Assembly (NCBI GenBank): GCA_944989445.1
Contig: CALYLW010000019.1
Coordinates: forward strand, 434,001-498,000
Reading direction: 5' to 3'
Source: Ampullaceana balthica
Taxonomy: Eukaryota > Mollusca > Gastropoda > Lymnaeidae
DNA length: 64,000 nt
Positions within the stretch are counted from its first letter, which is position 1. Each line of letters begins with the position of its first letter. The notes beneath the pieces are model-generated. The model did no database searches and had not been told where the DNA came from. It saw only the letters and a program-made list of their open reading frames with translations. Shown in pieces: positions 10,659-21,283 of this stretch. The position numbers and the translations under genes were made by a program.

Positions 10659-11269
10659 CTTTTAAGACATCAATACTCTTTAGTGTTATTAAGAATGATC
10701 TCAATGGTGAAGACGTGAGGGCAACAGAGGTTGAAAAGAGTTCCAGACGTGGAAGTCACAGTGAACAAACAAATATAAATAAGAATCTAACTATAGGAAA
10801 TTGTTCAAATCCCTACTTAATAACACTACACCGCATAGCTGGGTGGTGAACAAAGCTTGCCACTGCCATTTTAAAACTACAATAGGTAACTGACGTAATA
10901 GTTGATTTACATCCTTAAATTTAAAACCTGGAGGTACAAAACATAGCGTTGTGAGCTGAATATTATCACTCAGTTCAATATTCAAATAGAAATTTGTATG
11001 TCGGAAACAAAAAAATATTTAAAAGTGGGGAAATAGACACATACTATTGGCTTGCATAAACAAATAATCAATATAAAAGGATATTATTGGAACAAGAGCC
11101 AACAACAAGTTGCTGTAGAAGTGGTAAATTGTCATGAAATTAGAGGATGCATTTTGGTTCTCTAAAGTAATTTGTAAATAGAAATTGAGTTCAATCCACA
11201 GAATATGAAGATGCTATTTTTGTTGTCATGAATATTCAGAAGCTAGCCTAATAACATAAACTTATTCAA
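10659..11269. other. Spacer with no supported gene
   Basis: A 64-codon minus-strand frame at 10791-10985 is not convincing as protein. No RNA gene or repeat is seen. Confidence 0.4.
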
Positions 11270-11603
11270 CTTATTCCAAGATCTCAGGTTTTTTAAAAAA
11301 AATTAGCTCTAGTACTTTCCTATTTAAAAGAAAAAAAAAGGAAAGTCCTATTAAAAGACAACAACCTGAGATCTTGGAATGAGTTGACTTCAGCTCAGCA
11401 GCAGGTCTAATAAAATAAAACTCATTCCGAGATCTCAGATTTTTATAGTTATTATTGAGTACTTTCCTATTTAAAAGAAAAAAAAAGGAAAGTCCTATTA
11501 AAAGACAACAACCTGAGATCTTGGAATGAGTTGACTTCAGCTCAGCAGCAGGTCTAATAAAATAAAACTCATTCCGAGATCTCAGATTTTTATAGTTATT
11601 ATT
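11270..11603. repeat. 147-bp tandem duplication with inverted ends
   Basis: A block starting AGTACTTTCCTATTTAAAAG at 11311 recurs at 11458, a 147-bp period. Both copies contain AACCTGAGATCTTGGAATGA, the inverse of the segment at about 11270-11290 (ATTCCAAGATCTCAGG), and TCATTCCGAGATCTCAG. The repeat can therefore form several alternative hairpins. It probably came from a small foldback element. Confidence 0.85.
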
Positions 11604-11997
11604 GAGACTTTCCTATTTTTGGAAATGGTGGGCCTCTGTGCAGGCAGTGTTAAGTGATAAGATACAATATTTATATTACTGGTCTCTAACACTGGAGATC
11701 TCCAACCCACTTTTACCCTAGCTCTTCCCAAAGTGTGAACAACTGAATACTTGACACCTCTTGCAGCAGAATCTCTGCCAAGAAAAATTAAACATTTTTT
11801 AACAGAAATACTGATACATTGCCATTTAAAAAAAATAATTATAATTTATTTCTGGGATGGTACTACATTACAAAATAGCACACATAAATGTTATTACTTT
11901 TTGTTTCTGCTGAAGTACAAACAGAAGTAAAACACTTAAAGATGATATGTCTATAAATTAAATAGCTGTGCTCCACAAGTCTTTAATTTCTTTTTAT

Positions 11998-12170
11998 TTA
12001 GCCCCCAGGACATTCAGGATATTTTAAAATCAGCTCTTGACCATTTTCAAGTAAATGAATGAATGCATTTAAAAAAGGGATATCTGAACCTAACATGAGC
12101 TGTGACCTAAAATTTTTTAAGCCAGTTCCAATGCTTTCAGGTGCAGATTCAACAACTTGGTTGTTTAGCT
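11998..12170 (-). CDS. Candidate coding exon of an unidentified gene
   Basis: The minus strand reads about 57 residues after a possible acceptor (TGTCACTCTGCTCAACAG). The segment starts LNNQVVESAPESIG, continues with FRSQLMLGSDIPFLNAF and IHLLENGQELILKYP, and ends ECPGG then TAA. The TAA overlaps AATAAA, which could be a polyadenylation signal. The residue mix and amphipathic stretch look like real protein rather than AT-rich noise. The frame can extend upstream to an ATG at 12195, but the splice version is equally likely. I do not recognise the family. It lies downstream of the adiponectin receptor in the same orientation, so upstream exons would have to lie in 12.2-13.4 kb or be absent. Confidence 0.35.
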
Positions 12171-13404
12171 CTGTTGAGCAGAGTGACACAATCATAAATT
12201 ACCATATTGGCACAACTAGGGATACATTTCTATATCAAACTCAAACACATTTTTTATTGTTGAAAATTAAAGTAAATACTGCACTCGGGATAAAAATCAA
12301 GCGCAAAAATTTAATATTATTAATTGTAACACCCAAAGCTATTTAGAAGTTGACAAATTCAATTTGTAATTTTATATGACTAAATATTTGATCTCCCAAT
12401 AATTTCAACATGCAAAAAGCAATTTCATTACATTCCTTAACTTCCACAGCTAAGCATGATTTTGGTTTTTAAATGTACAGGTATAAAGAAAAGGAATACA
12501 ATTTTTAGCACAGCTGCGTTTGAACATAAGGTCATCTCACATTAATGGGTCACTGTAACGTAAGGTCATCTTACATGGATGACTCACTGAGCCCAAAAAC
12601 TTTGCTAACTTAATATATCAATGAGATGTAAGACCTCATATTTTTATGCAGTGCAAAAAAGAATGTAAAATCTCTGACAGACTCTTGAGCCAAGACCATA
12701 AGTGATTTTTTTAAAACAAACTTTAAAGAAGCAATGGTAAATCGTGTCATAATATTCTGGTCTCTCAATGGCCTTCAAGAAAAATAACTGAAATAAAAAC
12801 ACTGAAACATGATACATACAATCTGGGATTATCTCCCCACTCCAATTGAATTTAAAAAATTGAGAAAAGGTGAATTCAATCTACATATTAGCACAGTGAA
12901 ATCCTATTATCTTTTGCTCAAAGCGAAATATGAGAATTAGTTATGTCTCACCATGAAAAATACAAGTGTCAGATTAAGAAAAGTAAAAATACCAGAATTT
13001 GGGCAAAATGAAAGGGAGAGGAAGAAACATTGGAAATTGTTGTGAAAAATGTATCACCAAGTTGGTCACTGTTTGGAGTATTGAAATCTTGACCACCACA
13101 TTTAACAATCATTAAATAACCTCCTACTGCTGCAGAGTCACAGAAAATTTAATTATTACCAACAAATTAAATTTTTGTTATATATTATCTAAAGCTATAA
13201 CGTTTCAATGACAATATTAGAGTCTGTTTTTTTTAGTCTTCTTTAAAGAAGGACATAATATCTGCAGCTTATTTCAAACATTAAAAAAAAACACACACAT
13301 TTTCTTAGCCAAAATAAAAATAATAAAGAGGCAGGTCTTTCGCTCATATTTGGGAGCTCCTCCGTCTTTCCGAGATCAAAAGTTGAACAAACAACAGAGA
13401 CAGT
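12171..13404. other. Region downstream of the adiponectin receptor
   Basis: This is where the 3' untranslated region of the receptor should begin, reading leftwards from 13404. I cannot place the cleavage site: no single AATAAA (TTTATT on plus) stands out. Short repeats of TAAGGTCATCTTACAT lie near 12530-12580. Confidence 0.4.
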
Positions 13405-13533
13405 CTACTCCACTTCTCCCTTTGCTATGCAGTCCCCCAAGGTAAGTCTGTAGTTGGCAATCTCTGATATCCCATGGTAATGTACAAAAGCTGCAGCCAG
13501 CACAAAGACGTGGAAAATCTGGTGACTTTGGAA
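13405..13533 (-). CDS. ADIPOR: Adiponectin receptor coding exon 7 (terminal)
   Basis: It encodes residues 360-401 and the TAG stop. It begins FQSHQIFHVFVLAAAFVHYH, giving zinc ligands His363 and His367 and the last membrane segment, and ends in a short tail. Acceptor TTCCCCAG. The intron before it is only 153 bases. Confidence 0.95.
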   Translation of the reverse strand, partial: FQSHQIFHVFVLAAAFVHYHGISEIANYRLTLGDCIAKGEVE

Positions 13534-16500
13534 CTGGGGAAAGAATTGTAATATAAAAAACCTTGTGTTTAACATAGCTCAAAATCCACAGAAAAATCAC
13601 TTATAATTATGAATAAATATGCATTACTGGGACAGAAAAAATGACCACTTTATAAACAAAAGTATTTTTAAAAAATGAGCACATACCCAAATATCAAACT
13701 TGCCAGGGAAAATCCTCTCTGGAATTCTAACAGCATATATGACAGCCCCAACAATATAAAGAAGAGCCATGAGGACCAGCCAGCCCAGGGCTGCATAGTT
13801 GATGGCATGCCAGAAACCATCAGTGATGACATAATGCATAGCAGGAATAACCCCACTCAGGCCAAGAGCAACAAAGACTCCTGAAAAGGTATTTAAAAAA
13901 AAATGACCTGGATGAATTAATTATTTTTCTGCTGCACCCATTGTAACCACCCCTGCAATTTTGTTTTATATTCCAGTTTTACCTGTACCATCAAATAAAA
14001 TTTAGCTACTTTTAAAGTGAATGTCTATTTATTAGCTATAGGTCAGTTCTTCCACAGCATTCATCTATCAACTGATATTATTGGGACAAACTTTTAAGTC
14101 TCACCCCAATGGTTTGTCAGATTGATTCAATACATAAATGAAATGTCACTTGCTAGAATGGGTTCCCACTATGGCCCCGGAGGTTCTTTCATTTATTGCA
14201 GAATGTTAGATTTTCTAAAAGAAAAAATTATGCTTATAAAATTCTCATCTGCTTTCTTACTCTTTCTATATTTAGTGAGTTTTTTAATTTTTTAAAATTA
14301 ATATTATGAAATAAGATTAAATATTATTTTGAAAATCTCAAGAGAATTCCATTTAAATTTTCTCTTTCAAAGACCTTCACAAATTACAAGAAAATAAAGA
14401 AAGGTGTAGAATAAATGCGACTTTGTGTGTTGATGGACCTCAGCCATATTTGGTAGATTCCTTCATAATCCAATCTGCAATGGGATCAAACAGGAAAACA
14501 TGAGAGAACGGGATCTCATGGAGAACTGGACAATATCTGGAAATGACTTCCATTAAATTAAATGCTACAAGGATTTGCAACACACCAAACAAACTAGATT
14601 TTGGTAGGGAATAGGGTTATATCAAGAATGAGATTCCAGTATGCAACAGGATAATAGTACAGTAGATGATCCCATTAGAGTATGGCATAGTCCTGGGGAA
14701 AGGGATTCTATAGGGGAGAGAAATGTTTAAACAAATGTTTTAATGTTTTTTATTGGAAATTAAAAACGAAATTTAGTGAGGTGACTTTTTAAAAATGTTT
14801 TTCAATTATTTGTTGCCTGAAAGGTTGCATGTGTTTTTTTCTTATTGACCTCCATGGCATCGCAGGCTATACAGCCTAATAAATTTATATAAACTTTGAC
14901 ACAGCTGACATTACCGACACCAACTTTAAATTCTCGCAGTCATTTATTTCTTCACTAAAAAAATCAACCATTTATTGGGCACAGCAGCCAAAAGCAACCC
15001 GTAAGGTTTCTAATAGCCAAAATGGCATAGTGACATTGCTACTTTATTTTTAATTTCTGTTTGTTTACATCCAGTTTTTTTAATCTTTGCTAATCAAAGG
15101 TACTTTAAGAAAATTTTGCAAGACAGCAGTTGAATTTTAGAATATTTTTCAATTTTTGTTTGTTTGGAAAGTGGTTGTGATGCAATGGTCCAGTGACAGT
15201 GAGATTATATCTTGATTTAATTCATCAGCCATTCAGGTTAAAGAAATCGATTTGTAATTTGATTTGTTGGTGACATTTGCATTAGGATCAGGTTACTTCT
15301 TATCTTTCTGACTGGGACAAATAGAGATCACTATTTTGTGATAGTAGGTAGCAGTATGTTTTTATAATAATAACACTTATGAATGAAAATCAGCTGGCAT
15401 AAAAATTTTAAATTGTGAACAAATGTTCATTCATGGATAAACTTAGCAGTTAGATGCCTCTGGTAAAATTCTTAATTTTGCATTAATTTAATTTAAATAT
15501 GTTTATTAACAAATGTGAATTTTTCACTAACACAACCATAGATGTAATGAAAGTATAAAAAATTCTTGCCCATATTGATAGAAAATAAAAAATCCTCTCC
15601 CAATAAAGGGTTAAGATCGTTAAGTGGTCCATTTTTAGAGCTAAACAATCTTCAACAGAGATAAAGGCATAAAAATAAAATATCTCTCAAGTCATGCAGA
15701 ATTAGGTTTAAATAGTCATCCTATTGCATGATATAATCATACTAATCAATAAACTGTGTAGTGCATATTATCAGCTCTGCATTAATTCCTATTGCAGATA
15801 ACAGAGATAAAATGTAGATAACATGTGATAATCTGAACTTGAACCCGACAGATTAAACAATACTCTCACCTGCTCTCAGCGGTCTGTACTGTGGTTGAGC
15901 AAACTTGTCCCACATGGAGACCACAATGCAAATAGTTCCCAGGAAAAAGATTAAAGCTAAGTAAGTTACTTTGGGCTCCAGGCGACAATAGAAACTGTAA
16001 TACAGCCAAGGAACAAAGGAGCCTATGGTCAGCAGCGCTATACCACAATAATCAAGCCTGAAAGAGATAGGAAATTCAGGATAAAAGGACAGCAAAATGT
16101 GACGTACAGCTTTTGCTCTTTAAATTCAGAAGATATTTTCAAGTATTAATTTTTTTAACTCGAACAAACGGTTGCTCTGAAAAGTTTTAATTTTGTTAAT
16201 TGCACATTCAAGTCAAAAACGTTAATAGGCCTACCATAATGAACATAACAGATCATATGGAACAGCTCAGGGTGATAGTACACTGCAAAAAAAAACTTTA
16301 TTTCAGGTGCACTCTTTGTTGTTGATAATTTATAAATTAATCTTGTTATTACCTTTTCAAAATCAGCCAAATGACTTACTTGTTAAAAAATCTGCCCACT
16401 CGTTCACTGTGACAATAGACTGTGTGGAACACCCAAGAGAAGCCCAAACACAAAATGGCCCCCATGAAGAAAGCTGAAAAAACTGCCTTTTCTTGCCACT

Positions 16501-19500
16501 GGATCTCAATGGAAGGTCTAGTTAGGAAGTAGGCAGCAATGCCAAGGAAAGCTATCATGCCTGCGGAAGAAAAAAAAATAAAATTCAGTATAAAAAAAAC
16601 CAACAGGATTTAACTTAAAGCTATGTTATTGTTACACTTTCCTCTTGGACCACATTAAATAAAGATGTGCAGGTCTAGGGTCAGCCCATCTCACAAGTAT
16701 CAATCATCATCATCAGTATTAATTATCACAAAAGAATGCATGCTCTTTAAGTCAGCATGCCTGATATCATATGATTGCTACTAGTGGTACCATATTGTCA
16801 GCCGTCCACCATCAACTATATCAAATATTTAGAGAAAGAGTATATTCCAGAGGGAGTTACATGGAGTTTGCATTTACGTGCATCCAATTTTTTCGGGTCT
16901 CAAATAAGAAATGAAATTTTAGAGAGAGAAAAAAAAAGGGGGGGAGGGGGGAGGCAACAAGTTTATTTTGTTCCACCAAGTATTTATTTTTGTTACCCTG
17001 GTCAAATTTATCTCTTCAACAACTTAATTAAAACAAATAAAATATGTAAGTTAAAATATAATCTTCAGGGAAGCAGTTATGTATTTTCTGAAAGAAATTC
17101 GTTATCCCTGCCCAGGGCCATTTCGAAACACCAGGGTGTCTTTAAGTTCAAAATTCACAGAATCCCTGGCTCTCAAAACTGTGGTGAAAATTTGGGAGTA
17201 AGTGTACTACTAAATGTTACAAACCTTACATTTCAACATGTTTCAGTTTTTTAATATTCTGTTGTGCTATTTTGGTGTGTAGTGTATAGTTTATTAGCAC
17301 ATTTATTAGCTGGCATGTACTGCTTTTATGGTGTGCAGTGTGTAATTTTTAGCACATTTATTAGGTGGCATGTACTGCGTAATGTTGCAACTAGGCAAGG
17401 AGCATATACTTATATCTTTGTGGAAAAAATGGAAATGGGGATATTACAGATCATGAGATTTTGAATAATTGTGGCAGCTTAAGACGACCAGATTCAACCA
17501 CAAAACTTATGCTGATGGGAGCCCTACAGTGGACTATATTTTTGTTGTTGAAAGATTCTGCATTTCTTTTCAATTTTATTTTTGGCAAATAATTTTAAAG
17601 TCGTGTTATCAAAAGGGAAACATGCAGTGAAAACTGTTGCTTTTAATCTATTCTTGGCTATCCTTACCTAGCAAATGCGTCCATATATTTCCAGTTTCAG
17701 TGTGAATTCTAAAAATGGATTTGAAACATGCTATGAAAGAGTTTGTTGGAACACGATGGCCTCTGAGTAAAAAATCATTGTCCTTGAGCCAGTCTGGCAA
17801 GGTATGGTGGTGGGCTACATTCCAGCCAGCTGCCCACACCTGCATCATAGTAGTTCAATCGTACAGAATCAAAATTCAATTTTTATAATTTCATCATTTA
17901 AAATATATATTAATATACATATACATCATAAATATGAAAATTCCCATCTTTTTTTTTAGCGCTTGTTAATAATAATGAAAAACATCTGCAAAAATTTTTT
18001 TTTGGTGTAATTGACGACACCCTTTGATAGAAAAAAATACCTAACCAATTTAATTTGACATTGAGCTGCACTAACATTCTCAAGGTAGGCCTCAAGAGGT
18101 AGCATAAATTAAAAGAGAATATAATAATAATATACCACTGTATACATTGTACCATCCCCTAACAGCATTAGACAAGGATGGAAAAATTATAATTCAATAC
18201 ATTTTATATACTGCATACATTCAATTTGTATATAAAATTTAACTCAAACAGTTCATTGAGAGTTTGTATTGAATTTAGCTATCTGGTTTTTAAAAAAAAA
18301 CCAGTTAAAAAATGCATAAACGTAGTTATTACCTAAAACACATTATATCCAATTCAGAACTCATAACTTACCTTCTTTACAAACTCTTCTGCTTGTTGAG
18401 CGCATTTACTAGGAACATTTAACAAAGAGGTGTCCACTCCATCCAGGTCCTCGTCAAGTTCAGGAGGTAATTTATCATCCTAAAACAAAGAAATATTGAA
18501 ATTTTTCTTTCCTACATCTTTTCAATACAAAAATCAGAAGGTTATTCCAGTGATTATGGTCCAGGGTATGAAAACATACACATAAATTCATCAGCATCCT
18601 TTCGCCTCAAGATGATGGTGCATCACCGTTGGGTTGGGTCGCATTTCCTCGAATGGCTGTGCAGTCCTATCCTTGAGTGACAGTCTTTACCACAGCTTTT
18701 GCACACGAGTTCTGTGCTTGCCAATGTTTGGGCCTTTCTCCTAGCTCTTCTGTCTGTAGCCTCCTCCATCCTTCGCTCCTCGGCTACTATGGCGCCCTAT
18801 TTTACAACTGTGCGCCACGTAGATCGGTCTTCTGCTTTGCATTCCCAGTCACTTGTGTTTATTCTGGCTGCTTTCATGTCTCTTGACAGACATCTTTAAA
18901 TCGGAGACGTGGACGACCTGTCTTCCTCTTTCCTGATGCCAGTTCTCCATATAGGAGGTCCTTGGGGATTTGACCCTGACTCATTCTTTTTACATGTCCT
19001 AGCCATCTTAGGCGTCTTTCACTAAGGATTGAGACCATGCTTTGGATATTGGCACACATCAGGATCTCACTATTTGGCACTTTGTCCTGCCATTTAATGC
19101 CAAGGATGCCATGAAGGCACCTCAAGTGGAAGCTTTTAAGCTTGCCCTAATGGGATGAATAAGTGGTCCACGTCTCGCTTCCATATAACAGCCATATAAC
19201 AGCGCACTGATGACGCAGGCTCGATAGACAACACAGTTTGGTTTTCTATGTTAGCTTGATGTTTTGCCAAACCCGTTTATTTAGTTTAGCCATTGGGGCA
19301 GCTGCTTAGCCAATTTTACAGTTTATTTCGTCCTCAATGGACAGTGAGTTGGAAACCTTAAACCCCAAGTAGGTGAAGCTGTCCACAATTTCCAAGTTTT
19401 CATTGTCCATATTGATGATAGGATGAGTACATGTGTCTTGGGCCATGATGTTTGTCTTTTTCAGCTGATTTGCAGACCAAATTCTTTGCGGGCGTTGGAG

Positions 19501-21283
19501 AAGCTTGAAACGAGCTGTTGCAAACCAGTATCGGTGTGTGATATCAGTGCTGCATCGTCCGTAAAAAGTAGCTCGCGATTTAGGACATCTGTCTTTTTGG
19601 TTTTGTCTCGGAGGTGAGCAGTGTTGAAAATTCCTCCATCAGCTCTGGTGTGTAACCAGATTCCATCACTGCCATCCTTGACTGCGTATGGAAGCAGTAC
19701 AGAGAAGAATATTGTAAACAGTGTTGGTGCGAGCACACAACCTTGTTTAACTCCGCTGCTGACTGGAAAGGTTTCTGACGTAGCTCCATCGAACTGCACT
19801 GTGCCCTGCATATTTTCATGGAACTGTCTGATGGCGAGTAGGTGTTGGGGGCAGCCAACTTTTTCCAGAATTTGAAATAGCCCGCTGCGACTGACTAAAT
19901 CAAAGGCTTTCGTAAGATCCACAAAGGCGATGTATAGTGGCATCTGCTGCTCTCTGCATTTTTCCTGGAGCTGCCGTATGGAGAACACCATGTCTATGGT
20001 AGACCGACCAGCACGGAAACCACACTGAGATTCTGGATAAACTTGGGAGGCTTAACTCTCTAATCGTGTTAGTATGACACTGGCAAAAGCCTTTCTTACA
20101 ATACTAAGGAGTGAAATGCCGCTACATTTATTGCAGTCACTTTTATCGCCCTTATTCTTATATAGTGTCACTATATTTGCATCCTTTAGGTCCTGGGGGA
20201 TGTATCCCTGTTCCCAGTAGAGGAACAGAAGCTCGTGCAAGGGCTGGAGAAGAAATGTCTTGCCACTCTTTAGAGCTTCTGGTGGTATGCTTTTCCACAA
20301 GCTAGGCTGTCAATTCCTTTGCTCAGCTCTTCCTGTGTGGGCACCACATCAATTTCTTCCATGAGTGGCATAACAGGGATGTCATCTAGAGCGGTGCTAG
20401 AGACTGGTGTAACTGTTGCATACAATTCTAGATAATGCTCAATCCGCCATTTCAGCTGCGCTGCCTGGTCTTTTATAATTTCTCCAGTTTTGGACTTTAG
20501 GGGGGCAACCTTGGACGTCAAAGGGCCAGTTGCTTTTTTAATGTTTTCATACATGGCTTTGACATTACCCATATATAAATAACAATAATAAATAAAATTA
20601 AATAGCTTACGAAATGGAAGCAAATAAAAAAAACTGGAACAATAATTCAAGAATTTTGTTTTATTTACTGTCATTTACTTTGAGAAGTAAAAATTTTCTT
20701 TACTAATTAAGGATATTTATTTCTATTATTTATACATTATGATTGTTCTTAGAATAATTCTTAACATCTACATGTAATTGCTTAATAGAATTTTTTAAAG
20801 CCAAAATTTTATTAAAAATGCCTTCTATTCTAAAAGAGTATGATAACCCACCAGTGAGGCTATTTTGAACATTTGTGATCAATAATGATGCTAATTTGTT
20901 TTTGGATAAAATGAAGCCTTTATTCTAAAATAAAAACAAGAAATTCAGTTTCCTAAAAATGGTATTCAAATAACTGACACAGACATAAAATTAATTGAAA
21001 AAAAAGACATGGTTAATTTCTGACATTGACAAATACAAACTTCACTGACCAATAAAGAACCTAACTCTCCATGGGTGTAGTCATAGCCAGATTTTGAAAA
21101 AGACTTCCCCACAGGGTTTCCGTCCCCCAGCTCCCCGGGCAGATGATAAGATTTTATACTTTCAGCTGTGTCAAAGTTTGTGGCCAGGCTGGATGTTTCA
21201 GGGCCATATGGCTCTTCTGTGATGGTCTGTGAACAAGTCACCCCGTGCCTTCCGAAGGGCTTACTAGGATGCCCAGATGACAT
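13405..21283 (-). CDS. ADIPOR: Adiponectin receptor (PAQR family), seven coding exons
   Basis: This is a seven-transmembrane receptor of the progestin and adipoQ receptor family with an inverted topology (N terminus inside) and an intramembrane zinc site with likely ceramidase-type hydrolase activity. The spliced frame has 401 codons, against 375 and 386 in human ADIPOR1 and ADIPOR2. Residues 1-114 are a variable cytosolic tail. The conserved core runs from LPDWLKDND (about 128) to the end. Zinc residues His217 (FHTVYCH), Asp234 (KLDYCG), His363 and His367 (SHQIFH) keep exactly the ADIPOR1 spacings of 17, 129 and 4. Coding exons: 21283-21050, 18479-18372, 17839-17668, 16560-16380, 16057-15870, 13880-13687, 13533-13405. 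All introns are GT-AG and all phases join. An in-frame TAA upstream of ATG 21283 supports the start. It cannot be called ADIPOR1 or ADIPOR2; invertebrates usually have one pre-duplication gene. Confidence 0.95.
13687..13880 (-). CDS. ADIPOR: Adiponectin receptor coding exon 6
   Basis: It completes Gly295 and encodes residues 296-359, with membrane segments five and six and the hallmark RIPERIFPGKFDIW. Acceptor CTTTTCAG, donor GTATGT, phase 0 out. Confidence 0.95.
13881..15869 (-). other. Adiponectin receptor intron 5
   Basis: About 2 kb of AT-rich intron. No nested gene, RNA gene or mobile element with clear ends is recognised. Confidence 0.7.
15870..16057 (-). CDS. ADIPOR: Adiponectin receptor coding exon 5
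   Basis: It completes Lys232 and encodes residues 233-294, with Asp234 of the zinc-site region in LDYCG and the motif GSFVPWLYYSFYC. Acceptor CTCTTTCAG, donor GTGAGA, phase 1 out in a split glycine. Confidence 0.95.
16380..16560 (-). CDS. ADIPOR: Adiponectin receptor coding exon 4
   Basis: It covers the rest of the split Gly172 codon through most of Lys232, including two membrane segments and the motif SWVFHTVYCHSE, whose first histidine (217) is a zinc ligand. Acceptor TTCCGCAG, donor GTAAGT, phase 2 out. Confidence 0.95.
16561..17667 (-). other. Adiponectin receptor intron 3
   Basis: It contains a GA/G-rich tract near 16920-16950 and an imperfect direct duplication at about 17255-17370 (AGCACATTTATTAG with TGGCATGTACTGC, twice). 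The 159-codon plus-strand frame here looks like an accidental frame through repeat DNA. Confidence 0.5.
17668..17839 (-). CDS. ADIPOR: Adiponectin receptor coding exon 3
   Basis: It encodes residues 115-172, including LPDWLKDNDFLLRGHR and SIFRIHTETGNIWTH, the strongly conserved cytosolic helix leading into the first membrane segment. Acceptor GATGCAG, donor GTAAGG, ending phase 1 in a split glycine codon. Confidence 0.95.
18372..18479 (-). CDS. ADIPOR: Adiponectin receptor coding exon 2
   Basis: It encodes residues 79-114 (DDKLPPELDEDLDG, ending EEFVKK), acidic then amphipathic, just before the conserved core. Acceptor TTTTAG, donor GTAAGT. Exactly 36 codons, phase 0 at both ends, so skipping it would keep the frame. 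Confidence 0.9.
18590..20575 (-). mobile_element. Decayed non-LTR retrotransposon in receptor intron 1, same strand
   Basis: A truncated LINE in the sense orientation of the host gene, starting partway through ORF2 (MYENIKKATGP region near 20550) and running to the ORF end at 18623. Order: thumb-preceding linker, reverse-transcriptase palm, maturase-like tail (RRLRWLGHVKRM) and a C-terminal zinc knuckle. RTE-like by tail style, but the clade is not certain. Confidence 0.85.
18623..20555 (-). pseudogene. LINE ORF2 reverse transcriptase, broken
   Basis: Recognisable blocks in order: GPLTSKVAPLKSKTGE linker; NIVTLYKNKGDKSDCNKC with GISLLS (RT motif 1/2); CGFRAGRSTIDMVFS; FVDLTKAFDLVSR (motif A, catalytic Asp); GVKQGCVLAPTLF; LLFTDDAALISH (motif C, with the usual FADD/YADD box altered to FTDD but both Asp kept); RRLRWLGHVKRM; GKRKTGRP; and a terminal VCKSCGKDCHSRIGL knuckle. 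Breaks: an in-frame TAA at 20052-20054, a frame change near 20290, a frame change near 18885 and an internal TAG just after the DRSTWRTVVK stretch. It cannot encode an active protein. Confidence 0.85.
20576..21049 (-). other. Adiponectin receptor intron 1, 5' part
   Basis: AT-rich intron sequence between coding exon 1 and the LINE. Nothing else is recognised. Confidence 0.5.
21050..21283 (-). CDS. ADIPOR: Adiponectin receptor coding exon 1
   Basis: It encodes residues 1-78 from ATG 21283, a Ser/Gly/Glu-rich cytosolic tail that begins MSSGHPSKPFGRHG. It is preceded in frame by TAA about 80 bases upstream with no other ATG between. The donor is GTCAGT directly after 21050. A GTGAAG four bases further would break the frame with exon 2. 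Phase 0. Confidence 0.85.

Noticed and set aside
16775..17254. 159-codon plus-strand frame in the adiponectin receptor intron
   Set aside because: No domain, runs through low-complexity GA/G DNA, and lies antisense in an intron with well-defined splice sites.
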